A stretch of DNA of 64,000 bases from Streptomyces sp. MJM8645 (GCF_001625365.1 NZ_LJJF01000001.1:7117501-7181500); one strand, 5' to 3'; numbered from the stretch's first letter, positions 1 through 8,132 are shown. Made by a program: numbers and translations. Notes: generated from the sequence alone by a model not told the origin.

Positions 1-229
1 AGGCGTGGGCGATCGAGGCGCGGTCGGCGGCGGTCGGGTAGAGGGTGTGCACGCTGTTGGCGCTGGCGAGGGTGAGCAGGCCGAGGCCGAGCACCCAGGC
101 GGAGAGGCGGAGCCGGTCGCGGCGCAGGGCGAAGCGGAGCAGCGTGGCGGTGCCGGCCAGGGTGGTGTGCGGGCGGGGCGGGCGCGGGGCCGTGGCGGGC
201 GCGCTGGTCGCGGTGGTGGTGGCGGTCAT
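1..229 (-). CDS. ABC exporter permease, N-terminal part (runs off the window)
   Basis: Only the first 76 or so codons are present; the gene continues beyond base 1. The start ATG overlaps the TGA of the ATPase gene (ATGA, 226-229), so the two are translationally coupled. The N-terminus is Thr/Ala/Pro-rich, followed by a basic stretch (RFALRRDRLRLS) and a first hydrophobic segment (AWVLGLGLLTL). That start is typical of the long ABC-2 type permeases of actinobacterial drug or polyketide exporters. The partner ATPase and the divergent GbsR/MarR regulator support an efflux role. Substrate unknown. Confidence 0.75.
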   Translation of the reverse strand, partial: MTATTTATSAPATAPRPPRPHTTLAGTATLLRFALRRDRLRLSAWVLGLGLLTLASANSVHTLYPTAADRASIAHA

Positions 230-1152
230 CGGGCGGCCTCGCCGTCGAGCGGGTGCCCGTTGGCGGCCAGCTCGTCGCCGTAGTGGCGCAGCATCAGCTC
301 CTCCAGCGTGGGCGGGTGGCTGACCAGGCTGCGCAGTCCGGCCTCGCCGAGGCGGCGGATGGCGGCGTCCAGGTGGGCGCCGTCCACGGCGAAGTGCACC
401 CGGGCGCCCTCGGTGCGGACGGCGTGCACGCCCTCCAGCGTCTCCAGTCCGGTGACGGGGCGGTGGGTCTCGGCCTCGACCGTGGTGCGGGTGAGGTGGC
501 GCAGTTCGCCGAGGCTGCCGGTCTGCACCACCCGGCCGTGGCGGATGATGCTGACCCGGTCGCCGAGCTTCTCCACCTCGTCCAGGATGTGGCTGGACAG
601 CAGGACGGTCCGCCCCTGCCGCCGGGCCTGGAGGACGACGTCCTGGAAGACCACCTCCATCAGCGGGTCGAGGCCGGAGGTCGGCTCGTCGAGCAGCAGC
701 AGTTCGGCGTCGGAGGCGAGCGCGGCGACGATGGCGACCTTCTGCCGGTTGCCCTTGGAGTAGCTGCGGCCCTTCTTGGTGGGGTCGAGGTCGAAGCGCT
801 CGATCAGCTCGTCGCGGCGGCGGCGGTCGAGCCGGCCGCGCAGCCGGGACAGCAGGTCGATGGCCTCGCCGCCGGTGAGGTTGGGCCACAGTTCGACGTC
901 GCCGGGGACGTAGGCGAGGCGGCGGTGCAGTTCGACGGCGTCGTGCCAGGGGTCCTTGCCGAGCAGTCGGGCGCTGCCGCCGTCGGCGCGCAGCAGGCCG
1001 AGGAGCACCCGGATGGCGGTGGACTTCCCGGCGCCGTTGGGCCCCAGGAATCCGTGCACCTCGCCGGTCTCGACGGTGAGGTCGAGGCCGTCCAGCGCGG
1101 TGGTCCGGCCGAAGGTCTTGCGCAGGCCGGTCAGGGTGATTGCCTTCGTCAT
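226..1152 (-). CDS. ABC transporter ATPase (DrrA-like, export type)
   Basis: 308 aa cytoplasmic nucleotide-binding subunit. Walker A is GPNGAGKS near residue 38. The signature region is the atypical YSKGNRQK near residue 130, where LSGGQ is usual. Walker B is LLLLDEPTSGLDP near residue 155, followed by an SSH switch region. The C-terminal third is the extra domain seen in DrrA-type exporters. It is the first gene of a leftward operon with the permease, overlapping it by 4 bases. A 21-bp imperfect palindrome lies 5 bp upstream of the start and is the likely control site of the divergent regulator. The family exports antibiotics or lipophilic compounds; the substrate cannot be read from sequence. 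Confidence 0.9.
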   Translation of the reverse strand: MTKAITLTGLRKTFGRTTALDGLDLTVETGEVHGFLGPNGAGKSTAIRVLLGLLRADGGSARLLGKDPWHDAVELHRRLAYVPGDVELWPNLTGGEAIDLLSRLRGRLDRRRRDELIERFDLDPTKKGRSYSKGNRQKVAIVAALASDAELLLLDEPTSGLDPLMEVVFQDVVLQARRQGRTVLLSSHILDEVEKLGDRVSIIRHGRVVQTGSLGELRHLTRTTVEAETHRPVTGLETLEGVHAVRTEGARVHFAVDGAHLDAAIRRLGEAGLRSLVSHPPTLEELMLRHYGDELAANGHPLDGEAAR

Positions 1153-1156
1153 GCTG

Positions 1157-1177
1157 CTGAAGCTACCGTAGTTTCAG
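1157..1177. promoter_or_regulatory. Candidate operator of the GbsR/MarR regulator
   Basis: 21-bp imperfect palindrome with half-sites CTGAAGCTAC and GTAGTTTCAG around a single central C; 9 of 10 pairs match. It lies in the divergent gap between the ABC exporter and the regulator, immediately upstream of the ATPase start codon. Binding there would block the exporter promoter or its translation start. Inferred from symmetry and position only. Confidence 0.6.
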
Positions 1178-1247
1178 AAAAACGTGAATATTGGGAAGGC
1201 GTTAAAGTTCAGTCGAGTTGTTGATCACCGGAGAGGGGAAGGCGCGC

Positions 1248-1787
1248 GTGGTGGAGCGGGAAGCGGAGCAGGGGCGCGACGAGCAGGCGGTGTCGGACTT
1301 CGTCGAACGGTTCGCGGCCGAGCTGGCGTCCGCGGGCATGGGCCGGATGCCGTCCCGCCTCTTCTCCTGCCTGATGGCCGAGGAGAGCGGCGTCCTGACC
1401 TCCGCCGAGCTCTCCGAGCGGCTGCGGATCAGCCCGGCCGCGGTGTCCGGCGGGATGCGCTACCTCATCCAGATCGGCCTGGCCGCCAAGGAACGCGAGC
1501 CGGGCTCGCGGCGCGACCGCTACCGGGTGCTGAACGACGTCTGGTTCGAGTCGCTGACCCGGCGCGACGAGTACCTGCTGCGCTGGGTGCGGGTGCTCAG
1601 GGACGGCGAGGCCACCGTCGGCGCGGGCACCGTCGCGGGGGCGCGGCTGGGGGAGAGCGCGGCCTTCTTCGCGTTCATGGTGGACGAACTGCACGGCATG
1701 CTCGCGCGGTGGCGGGTGCACCGGGAGGGGCTGGGGCCGGGGGCGCTGCCGGGGGCCGGGGCCGGGGCCGGGTCGGATCCGGCGTAG
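1248..1787 (+). CDS. GbsR/MarR-family transcriptional regulator
   Basis: About 179 aa from GTG 1248; a second GTG at 1251 is equally possible. GAGGGGAAGG at 1233-1242 fits these starts better than TTG at 1218. The body is a winged-helix domain: MGRMPSRLFSCLM, then LTSAELSERLRISPAAVSGGMRYL as the helix-turn-helix, then a basic wing (REPGSRRDRYRV). This matches the GbsR-like branch of MarR, which often controls a divergent ABC exporter. The C-terminal tail is a low-complexity Gly/Ala/Pro run. It probably represses the exporter operon through the palindrome at 1157-1177; the ligand is unknown. Confidence 0.85.
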   Translation: MVEREAEQGRDEQAVSDFVERFAAELASAGMGRMPSRLFSCLMAEESGVLTSAELSERLRISPAAVSGGMRYLIQIGLAAKEREPGSRRDRYRVLNDVWFESLTRRDEYLLRWVRVLRDGEATVGAGTVAGARLGESAAFFAFMVDELHGMLARWRVHREGLGPGALPGAGAGAGSDPA

Positions 1788-1834
1788 GGCTCGGTCTCGG
1801 TCTCGGGAGCGTAGCGGGCGGGGCGGGGAACGCG

Positions 1835-1863
1835 GACGGCCCGCACCAGGGGTGCGGGCCGTC
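1835..1863. terminator. Bidirectional terminator hairpin
   Basis: Perfect 13-bp stem (GACGGCCCGCACC paired with its complement) with a 3-nt loop. It sits between the convergent ends of the GbsR/MarR gene (1787) and the transglycosylase gene (1880). There is no U-tract, as is usual for high-GC actinobacteria. Confidence 0.85.
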
Positions 1864-1879
1864 GGCGGATGAGGCGGTG

Positions 1880-3379
1880 TCAGCGGGTCGGCGGGGCCGC
1901 CGAGGGGGAGAGGCCCGCGCTGGGGGTCGTGCTCGGGGCGGCGGAGGAGGGGGTGCCGCCCGGGGTGGGGGTGCCGCCGGGGGTCGGCGTCGCCGTGGCG
2001 CATCCGGGGGTGGCCGGGGTGCCGGTCGGCGTTCCGGTCGGGGTGGCCGTCGGGGACGGGCTGCCCGTCGGGGTGGTCGTGGCCGTGGCCGTCGGGCTCG
2101 GGCAGCCGGTGGGCGTTCCGGTCGGCGTCGTGGTCGGCGTCGTGGTGGGGGTGCCGGACGGCGTTCCGGACGGGGTGCCCGACGGCGTTCCGGACGGGGT
2201 GCCCGACGGCGTTCCGGACGGGGTGCCCGACGGAGTGGTCGACGGCGTGCCGGACGGCGTGGCCGGCGCGGTCGACGGCGGCGTGCTGCTGGGCGTGCCC
2301 GTCGGGGTGGTGCTCGGGTCCGTCGTCGGCTGCGCGGAGGACGACTGCGTCGGGGCCGGCGAGGTCGGCTGCGCGCTCGGCGAGGGCTGCCCGCCCGGGG
2401 TCGGGGTGGTCGCGGGGGCGCTTGGCGTCCCGGTGGTGGCGCCCGGAGTCGTCCCGGTCGGGGGCAGCAGCGGCACGAGCGGCAGGAGCGGGGACGGCAG
2501 CGAGGCCGGCGGGGTCGAGGAGGCCGGGCGGTTCGGCACGGTGGTGACGGTGCCGCTGCCGTAGTGCGCCATCCAGTTGCGGACCGTCCGCAGGTACTCG
2601 CCCGAGTTGTTGTAGCTGAGGATCGCCCGGTCGAGCTGCGCCGGGTCGGCGAGGTCGCGCCCGCCCGCGCACAGGTAGCGGGCGGCGCTCTCGGCGGCGT
2701 CGAAGATGTTGTTCGGGTCGGCCTTGCCGTCGCCGTTGGCGTCCGTGCCCCAGGTCGCCCAGGTGGAGGGGATGAACTGCATCGGTCCGACGGCGCGGTC
2801 CCAGCGTGCGTCGCCGTCGTAGCGCCCGCCGTCGCTGTCGGGTATCGCGGCGAAGCCGTTGCCGTCCAGGGCCGGTCCGAGGATCGGGGTGAGGGTCGTC
2901 CCCGCCGCGTCCACCTGGCCGCCGTTGGCCTGGCCGGACTCGACCTGGCCGATCGCGGCCAGCAGTTGCCACGGCAGGTGGCAGCCGGGCGAGCGCTGCG
3001 CGGCCGAGGCCTCGGCCTGGCGGTAGGCGGCGAGCACGGTCGCGGGCAGGGCCGGGCCGGTGGCGGCGAAGGGGCCGGCGGTGGGCGCGCCGGGCACCGT
3101 GCCGGGCGGCTGCGGCAGTTGGACGGTGCCGCCGCCGTCGGCCGGGAGGCCGGTGCCGAAGGTGCTGCCGGCGCCGGCGGTCGGGCCGCCACCGGCCGGT
3201 GAGCCGGCGGTGTCCGGCGCCGTCACGGCGTCGGCGGCCGCGACCGGGGCGAGCCCGAAGCCCGTCACCTGGGAGCCCGTCAGCGCGGCGAGTGCGGTGA
3301 AGGCCGCAGCCGTCCCCGTGACCCGCTTGCCGAGCCGCAGCCCGCGCCCGCCCTGCACCTTGCCGAACCTCGCCGTCAT
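1880..3379 (-). CDS. Secreted lytic transglycosylase with Ser/Thr/Pro repeat tail
   Basis: About 499 aa. ATG 3379 is preferred because GGGGAGGGG lies 6 nt upstream; an in-frame ATG at 3436 has no such site. The order is a basic N-terminus and hydrophobic signal segment (TGTAAAFTALAALTG), an Ala/Pro/Gly linker, a lytic murein transglycosylase domain, then a long low-complexity tail. The transglycosylase domain shows LLAAIGQVESG with the catalytic Glu, the GPMQFIPSTWATWG core, DANGDGKADPNNIFDAAESAARYLC, and AILSYNNS near its end. The tail is about 200 residues of GTPSGTPS-type repeats and likely spans or decorates the cell wall. The enzyme cleaves peptidoglycan glycan strands outside the membrane. 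The C-terminus has no obvious LPXTG sorting signal. Confidence 0.88.
   Translation of the reverse strand: MTARFGKVQGGRGLRLGKRVTGTAAAFTALAALTGSQVTGFGLAPVAAADAVTAPDTAGSPAGGGPTAGAGSTFGTGLPADGGGTVQLPQPPGTVPGAPTAGPFAATGPALPATVLAAYRQAEASAAQRSPGCHLPWQLLAAIGQVESGQANGGQVDAAGTTLTPILGPALDGNGFAAIPDSDGGRYDGDARWDRAVGPMQFIPSTWATWGTDANGDGKADPNNIFDAAESAARYLCAGGRDLADPAQLDRAILSYNNSGEYLRTVRNWMAHYGSGTVTTVPNRPASSTPPASLPSPLLPLVPLLPPTGTTPGATTGTPSAPATTPTPGGQPSPSAQPTSPAPTQSSSAQPTTDPSTTPTGTPSSTPPSTAPATPSGTPSTTPSGTPSGTPSGTPSGTPSGTPSGTPSGTPTTTPTTTPTGTPTGCPSPTATATTTPTGSPSPTATPTGTPTGTPATPGCATATPTPGGTPTPGGTPSSAAPSTTPSAGLSPSAAPPTR
2160..2231. repeat. Three perfect 24-bp tandem repeats in the tail of the transglycosylase gene
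   Basis: The unit begins GGCGTTCCGGACGGGG and is repeated exactly three times, with decayed copies on both sides (about 1950-2320). On the minus strand it encodes alternating GTPSGTPS. Identity at DNA level, not only protein level, points to recent slippage or recombination. Confidence 0.85.
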
Positions 3380-4025
3380 ACCGTGCCCCTCCCCGTAGCC
3401 GTCCCGGCCCTCCCGGAACGGATGAACCGCCGTCATCGTGCCTGCCGCCGGCCGGCGGCTCCCACAGTCGCAACGATTAGTATCACGACGATCTGACGCG
3501 ACAGGGGTGGCCGGAGGTTGCCCCGGCCCGGCACCGGCGTCACAAGCCGCACGTCACCAGGGGTGGGGGAGCTGCCGCTCGGGCTCGGTTCGGGGCCGGA
3601 TCCGCGTCGCGGCCGGGCGGGCCGACGGCCCTGCCGGGTAAGCGAGTTGGCGTGCGCGCGCGTCCCCCGCAGGTTCCGTCCACAGGCCCGGTGGCGGCGC
3701 CGGAGGGGTGTCCGGGTCGGGTGTCGGCGGCATATCCCCTTTCTGCCAAGGGAGTTGACCGGGGGCGTGCCGGTGGTGGGCCGGGCGTGCAGGGGCCCGG
3801 ACCGGCGGTCTGGGGCGCGGGGGTGGTGCGTGCGCGTCGTTCCGGGCTCCCCGGCGGCGCCCGCCGTCGACCCTCCTGACCTGCGTGGATGCCGGCCGCC
3901 GGGTGGGTGTTTCCCTACCAGGGCGGGCGTGCGGACGCCAGGGGGCGGCCCCAACTCGCCCCTGGACGGGTGACGTTCTGGTGAAAAGGGCATGCCAGGA
4001 ATCTCCGCCCGGCATGCTGTGCCCC
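3380..4025. other. Long intergenic region upstream of two divergent genes
   Basis: About 650 bp with no convincing gene; the long open frames are GC shadows. It must hold the promoter of the leftward transglycosylase and of the rightward hypothetical gene. Visible items: AT-richer patches at 3473-3490 and 3732-3745, and a direct repeat GGCATGC at 3989-3995 and 4011-4017 (22 bp apart). The second copy contains CATGCT, a poor -10, 7 nt before GTG 4026. I looked for a c-di-AMP riboswitch on the minus strand and did not find its conserved core. Confidence 0.5.
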
Positions 4026-4436
4026 GTGACCATGCGGATGGAGGCCCGGACTGTGAGCGCGAACCTGCCCGAGACCGTCGCCGAGGGAGCGGTCGTCCTG
4101 CCGACCCCTCCTCGGGTGGTCGACGACCTGGCCCGCGACCTGACCCAGGCCGCGGCCGCCGTCCGGGCGGTCTCGCGGGTCGCCCGCAGCGGTGGGGACC
4201 TCGCCGTCGCCGCGTACACCGCCGTGGTGTGCACCGGGCGTTCGGCCGCCCGCGTACTGGAGGAGGCCGCCGCCTGGTGCCGGCAGGCCCCCGGGGCCGA
4301 GGTGCACTCGCTGGCCTGGGCCCGGGTGCCGGGGCACCGCGAGGACGTGGACGAGTACCGCGTCACCCTCGCCGTCAGCTTCCCCGACGACGAGACCGGC
4401 GAGCACCTCGGCGACACCCATCGCGCCCGTCGGTGA
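4026..4436 (+). CDS. Hypothetical protein, about 136 aa
   Basis: I do not recognise the family. Start taken as GTG 4026, possibly leaderless behind CATGCT at 4013-4018; ATG 4032 and ATG 4038 are in frame. The protein is Ala/Val-rich with an amphipathic helical middle (VVDDLARDLTQAAAAVRAVSRVA) and an acidic C-terminal part (FPDDETGEHLGD). There is no signal peptide and no clear membrane segment. Codon bias is normal for the genome, which supports a real gene. It is followed 24 bp later by a small membrane protein on the same strand, so the two may be co-transcribed. Confidence 0.55.
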   Translation: MTMRMEARTVSANLPETVAEGAVVLPTPPRVVDDLARDLTQAAAAVRAVSRVARSGGDLAVAAYTAVVCTGRSAARVLEEAAAWCRQAPGAEVHSLAWARVPGHREDVDEYRVTLAVSFPDDETGEHLGDTHRARR

Positions 4437-4460
4437 GGAAGCCGGTGAGGAATCCGTAGG

Positions 4461-4766
4461 ATGATCCCCATGGGTGATGGGGACACGAAGCAGCTGACGG
4501 GCGACCAGTCGCAGGACGCGACGGGCGACGGCCCGCGAGAGCTCTCGCGGGCCGCCGCCGTGGCCGTCACGGTGCTCGCCGCCCTCTGCGGCGCCGCCGT
4601 CCTGCTGGCCGTCTTCCACTGGCTGGGCTGGAGCGTCCCCTGGGTCGGCTGGATCGTCGCCAAGGCCGGCATCAAGCTCGCCGTCGGGGGCTTCGCCGGG
4701 CTCGCCGCCGCCTTCGCCTGGCTCCGGTCGCGGCTGGGGCGTTCGGCGAGCGACTCGCCGTCCTGA
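4461..4766 (+). CDS. Small two-segment membrane protein
   Basis: 101 aa. ATG 4461 has GAGGAA about 8 nt upstream; ATG 4470 is an alternative. A hydrophilic Asp/Gln-rich N-terminus of about 30 residues is followed by two membrane segments (AVAVTVLAALCGAAVLLAVFHW and the Gly/Ala-rich WIVAKAGIKLAVGGFAGLAAAF), then a short basic tail. The family is not recognised. It carries a 26-bp perfect palindrome in its coding sequence. It ends 35 bp from a convergent gene. Confidence 0.6.
   Translation: MIPMGDGDTKQLTGDQSQDATGDGPRELSRAAAVAVTVLAALCGAAVLLAVFHWLGWSVPWVGWIVAKAGIKLAVGGFAGLAAAFAWLRSRLGRSASDSPS
4529..4554. repeat. 26-bp perfect palindrome inside a coding region
   Basis: The arms are CGGCCCGCGAGAG and its exact complement, with no spacer. 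It encodes DGPRELSRA of the small membrane protein. A zero-spacer palindrome of this length can extrude as a cruciform or act as a protein-binding site; its function is unknown. Confidence 0.8.
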
Positions 4767-4800
4767 CGGCGCTCCAGGGTCCGTCCGGGCCGGCCGTGCG

Positions 4801-5499
4801 TCAGCCGGAACGGCCCAGCAGCATCATGAAGAGCGCGTAGTTCGGGATCAGGCTGACCGCGGTGTTCGACAGCGAGAGGAACTTGCCGTCCTTCTTGACC
4901 ACCAGGTAGCCGTTGACCACGCTGATCGACTTGATGTCGGACCAGGGCACGAAACCGCGCTTCACCGTGCTCAGTCCGGCCGAGCTGACCAGCAGGTCAC
5001 CGAAGGCCAGTTCCTCTCCGTCCGCCAGTGAGGCCCGGGCCCCGGACAGCTGGGTGGCCGCGACGTAGTGTGCGGCGGTCTCGCCCAACTCCGCCCACCT
5101 GCCCAGCTGGGTGCCTTTGTCCCCGCCGCTGAGCTTGGCGCGCCGAGGGTCGCGGTACTTGCCGTCGATCGTGAACGTCTCCCCGTCGTCCCGGGTGAAC
5201 TGGTAGGAGAAGTCCGTTTCGGTGTAGATGCTGTGCGTGTAGTGGGCGACGGTCGACTGCATCACGGTCGAGACCTCGTCCCAGCGGAAGACCGTGAGCT
5301 CCAGGCCGCCGCCCTCGTGCACCAGGCCGTGGTCGAAGTGGTAGACCCGGAGCTTCTCCTGCTCGCGCGGCTGGCCGAACAGTCGTGTCTTCGTCAGCAC
5401 CAGGAAGCACTGGCGCAGCAGGCCGAGGTCGGCCTCCTGCGCCTGCTCGGCCACTGCGGCGGTGATCTGGGTATCCGTGGTCTCGACGACCTTCACCAT
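4801..5499 (-). CDS. DUF6585-like protein (PH-like fold suspected)
   Basis: 232 aa. ATG 5499 is chosen because AGGAG lies 4 nt upstream. It is a soluble protein with alternating beta-rich stretches: KLRVYHFDHGLVHEGGGLELTVFRWDEVSTV, SYQFTRDDGETFTIDGKY, and near the end FVPWSDIKSISVVNGYLVVKKDGKF. The pattern of a ligand-free 'high/low Trp-Asp-Glu' strand followed by a kernel like PWSDIKSI resembles bacterial PH-like domains and the streptomycete DUF6585 family. No catalytic motif is visible. It is monocistronic, with AATACT (5540-5535, minus strand) as a possible -10. Confidence 0.7.
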   Translation of the reverse strand: MVKVVETTDTQITAAVAEQAQEADLGLLRQCFLVLTKTRLFGQPREQEKLRVYHFDHGLVHEGGGLELTVFRWDEVSTVMQSTVAHYTHSIYTETDFSYQFTRDDGETFTIDGKYRDPRRAKLSGGDKGTQLGRWAELGETAAHYVAATQLSGARASLADGEELAFGDLLVSSAGLSTVKRGFVPWSDIKSISVVNGYLVVKKDGKFLSLSNTAVSLIPNYALFMMLLGRSG

Positions 5500-5642
5500 G
5501 GCTCGCTCCTGTGTGTGGCGACTACGTCCATCGCAGTATTCCCCGGAGCCGGGAGTGGTGAGGCACAACGGCGCCCGCCCGCTTGGACTTTGGCAGTCTT
5601 TCGGCCAATCGCGCCCCGCCGGGCCTCACCCGGTGCGTGCCA

Positions 5643-5662
5643 CGGCCGCGGTGGAGCGGCCG
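5643..5662. terminator. Weak terminator after the secreted hydrolase gene
   Basis: Perfect 7-bp GC stem (CGGCCGC and GCGGCCG) with a 6-nt loop, just downstream of the leftward gene ending at 5668. Confidence 0.5.
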
Positions 5663-5667
5663 GACGC

Positions 5668-7302
5668 TCAACCCGCCTGCGGGGTGGGGCAGACGAGGTC
5701 GCGCTCGGGGGCGCGGCCGCCCAGCAGGTAGCTCTCGACGACGTTCGTGACGCAGGAGTTGGCGGTGGGGTACTGGCCGTGGTCGCCGCTCCCGGTGACG
5801 GTCACCAGCTTGGAGCCGCGCAGCGCGCGGTGCGCGCCGAGCGCCGCCTCGTAGTACGTCGCCGGGTCGTGCACCGAGTTGAGCATCAGCACCGTCGGCA
5901 GGTGGGCGCCGGTCACCTTGACCTTGGGGGCGGGCGCGGTCGGCCAGGACGCGCAGACCGCGCTGAAGGCCAGCGTGCGGGCGCCCACCAGCGGGTAGCG
6001 CGCGGTGTTCTCCGCGCCGTGCTGGACCCAGGTGTCCATGTCCTTGGTCCACGGGGTGTCGTTGCAGGTCACCGAGAAGTACTCGGCGAGGAACTCCGGG
6101 CTGAGGTACTGGCCGAACAGCCGCCCGGCCATCGTCTTGGCCGCGGGGTCGGCCCCCTGCCAGTCGTCGACCGCGGTCAGGGCCTGGGCGAGGAAGGGGA
6201 AGGTGTCCCGCTCGTAGATCGCGCTGATCGCGCCGTTGTCCAGCTGGTTCGGGCCGATCGTCAGGGAGCCGTCGGTGATGGGCTGGTCGTGCAGCGCGGC
6301 GCGCCGCTGCTCCCAGCGCGCCTGCACCTCCTCGGGGGTGGAGCCCCAGTGGTAGGTGGCGTCGCGGGCCGCCAGCCACGGCACGAAGTCCTCGTCGAAG
6401 CGGCGCTGGAAGCTCATCGGCTGGCCCAGTTCGAACTTCTCCCAGGTGCCGTCGAAGCCGATGTTGCTGTCCAGGACCATCCGCTCGACCCGGTGCGGGA
6501 AGAGCGTCCCGTAGTAGGCCCCGATCATCGAGGCGTAGGACGGGCCGAAGTAGCTGAGCTTCTGCTCGCCGAGCAGGCCGCGGAACAGGTCGATGTCGTG
6601 GGCGGTCTGCTCGGTGTTCAGGTAGGGCAGCAGGTCGCCCGTGCGCTCCTGGCAACTGGCAGCCAGCTTCTTGGAGTTGGCGACCACCCGGTCGATCGCC
6701 GCCGGGGACTGGTCGCGGAAGTCGCCGGCCAGGAAGTCCTGGAACTCCTCCGGCGTCTGGCACACGGCCCGGGTGCTCTCGCCGACCCCGCGCTGGTCGA
6801 AGCCCACGATGTCGTACGCGGCGCCGACGGCCGGGGCGGCGGTGGCCAGGTTCGCCGGGCGCAGCAGGCCCGACGCGCCGGGGCCGCCGGCGGCCATCAG
6901 CAGCGTGCCCTTGCGCTTGGCCGGGTCGCCGGCGCGGTGCCGGGAGACGGCGATCGTCACGTCGGCGCCGGCGTCGGCGTGGTGCCAGTCGCGCGGGGCG
7001 GTCATGGTGGCGCAGTCCAGCGCCGGCTGCTTGGCGCAGGGCTGCCAGGCGAGGGTCTGGTGGGTGTAGCGGGCGGGGGCGACCTCGGCGTCGCCCGGGT
7101 TCCGACCGGCGTCCGGGGCAGCGCTGGCGGTGGCCGGCACGGCCAGGCCGGCCAGGACGGCGGCGACGACGGCCACGGCGGCGCGCCGGGTGCGGGAGGC
7201 GGGGGCGCCGGCCGCCGGGGTGTGCGAGGCGGTGGTGTTCGGCGCGGTGGTGCTCGGCGTGATGGTGTGCGAGGCCGTGGTGTTCGATGCGTTGGTGTTC
7301 AC
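5668..7302 (-). CDS. Secreted alpha/beta hydrolase, tripeptidyl-aminopeptidase family (S33)
   Basis: 544 aa. The start is GTG 7302, with AGGA 8 nt upstream. The N-terminus has a Ser/Thr/Asn-rich imperfect repeat (TASHT / TTASHT), then basic residues and a signal peptide (AAVAVVAAVLAGLAVPATASA). The hydrolase core shows GGPGASG (oxyanion region), GVGES, and GPSYASM, whose Ser is the nucleophile in a GxSxxx elbow. The C-terminal TAP-like domain carries the acid (NSVHDPAT) and the catalytic His (GDHGQYP). These enzymes release tripeptides or cleave small-molecule esters and amides outside the cell. Four Cys residues near the active site and the C-terminus probably form disulfides. Confidence 0.9.
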   Translation of the reverse strand: MNTNASNTTASHTITPSTTAPNTTASHTPAAGAPASRTRRAAVAVVAAVLAGLAVPATASAAPDAGRNPGDAEVAPARYTHQTLAWQPCAKQPALDCATMTAPRDWHHADAGADVTIAVSRHRAGDPAKRKGTLLMAAGGPGASGLLRPANLATAAPAVGAAYDIVGFDQRGVGESTRAVCQTPEEFQDFLAGDFRDQSPAAIDRVVANSKKLAASCQERTGDLLPYLNTEQTAHDIDLFRGLLGEQKLSYFGPSYASMIGAYYGTLFPHRVERMVLDSNIGFDGTWEKFELGQPMSFQRRFDEDFVPWLAARDATYHWGSTPEEVQARWEQRRAALHDQPITDGSLTIGPNQLDNGAISAIYERDTFPFLAQALTAVDDWQGADPAAKTMAGRLFGQYLSPEFLAEYFSVTCNDTPWTKDMDTWVQHGAENTARYPLVGARTLAFSAVCASWPTAPAPKVKVTGAHLPTVLMLNSVHDPATYYEAALGAHRALRGSKLVTVTGSGDHGQYPTANSCVTNVVESYLLGGRAPERDLVCPTPQAG

Positions 7303-7350
7303 GGGAATGATCCTGTCCGAGCCCGCCCTGACGGTCGATCATGCGGGGTT

Positions 7351-7388
7351 CCGTGTCCGGGGTGGTGCTGGGTACACCCCGGACACGG
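7351..7388. terminator. Terminator of the NmrA-like gene
   Basis: Perfect 14-bp stem (CCGTGTCCGGGGTG and its complement) with a 10-nt loop. It lies immediately downstream of the leftward oxidoreductase gene and upstream of the hydrolase start, insulating the two. Confidence 0.85.
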
Positions 7389-7402
7389 AGGATCGCCCCA
7401 GG

Positions 7403-8044
7403 TCAGTAGGCGGCGGTGAAGCGGGTGCGGCGGTGTGCGGGCTGCTCGGCCTCGTCGAGCAGGGCGACGGCGAGGTCCTCCATGGAGATCACCGAGGCGC
7501 CCTCGGCGTCCACCAGCAGTTCGTCCCGTCCGAGCCGGAAGCGGCCGGTGCGCTCGCCGGGTTCGAGCAGGGCGGCGGGGCTCAGGTAGGTCCAGTCGAC
7601 GTCCGGGTCGGCGGCGCGGTAGAGGTCGAGCTGCTCGCGGCAGGCCCGGGCGATCGGCCGGAGTTCGGCGGGGAAGCCGGGGTCGTCGGCGAGGGTCGTC
7701 CCGTCGCGGCCGGGGAGGGTGAGGCTGCCCGCGCCGCCGACGGCCATCAGGCGCACGCCCGTTCCGGCGAGACCGGCCAGCAGGCCCCGGGTGGCGGCGG
7801 ACAGCTCGTGCTCGCTGCCGGGCGCCGGGCGGGTGGCGGTGATCACCAGGTCCTGCCCGGCGGCGAGGCGGGCGACGTCCTCGGGGTTGCGGGCGTCGCC
7901 GACACCGAGGGCGACGGCGGCCGGCAGGCCGTGCGGTTTGGCGGGGTCGCGCAGGACGGCGGTGATCCGGTGGTGGCGGGCGAGCGCCTCGGTCACCACC
8001 CGGCTGCCGACGTTGCCGGTGGCGCCGAACACGGTGATGTGCAT
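7403..8044 (-). CDS. NAD(P)H-binding NmrA-like oxidoreductase
   Basis: 213 aa. The Rossmann start MHITVFGATGNVGSRVV has the GxxGxxG nucleotide motif. The body matches short atypical SDR / NAD(P)H-binding proteins: DLVITATRP, VRLMAVGGAGSL, DVDWTYLSPAALLEPGE. No Tyr-x-x-x-Lys dyad is visible, so it may sense NADPH or catalyse a simple reduction. It is monocistronic, 90 bp downstream of the EamA exporter on the same strand, and could be read from the MarR-controlled promoter. Confidence 0.85.
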   Translation of the reverse strand: MHITVFGATGNVGSRVVTEALARHHRITAVLRDPAKPHGLPAAVALGVGDARNPEDVARLAAGQDLVITATRPAPGSEHELSAATRGLLAGLAGTGVRLMAVGGAGSLTLPGRDGTTLADDPGFPAELRPIARACREQLDLYRAADPDVDWTYLSPAALLEPGERTGRFRLGRDELLVDAEGASVISMEDLAVALLDEAEQPAHRRTRFTAAY

Positions 8045-8132
8045 GGAGGTTCTCCTGGTGCGGTGGGGTGTCAGCGGCTGCTGGGCGGGGGTCGGGGAGT
8101 GCGGAGGGGAGTTCGGCGGGAGCGGGGCGGGG

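Noticed and set aside
2160..2231. CRISPR-like array
   Set aside because: Units are contiguous with no spacers and lie in a coding frame for GTPSGTPS.
3437..3780. c-di-AMP (ydaO-type) riboswitch on the minus strand upstream of the transglycosylase
   Set aside because: A CTTACCCGGCAGG-like stretch resembles the conserved CTAACCCGGTAGG end, but the GGGTGAAT core and the paired arms are missing.
3433..4619. Several long minus-strand open frames between 3.4 and 4.7 kb
   Set aside because: Arg/Pro/Gly-rich products typical of antisense GC frames, without ribosome sites or recognisable domains.
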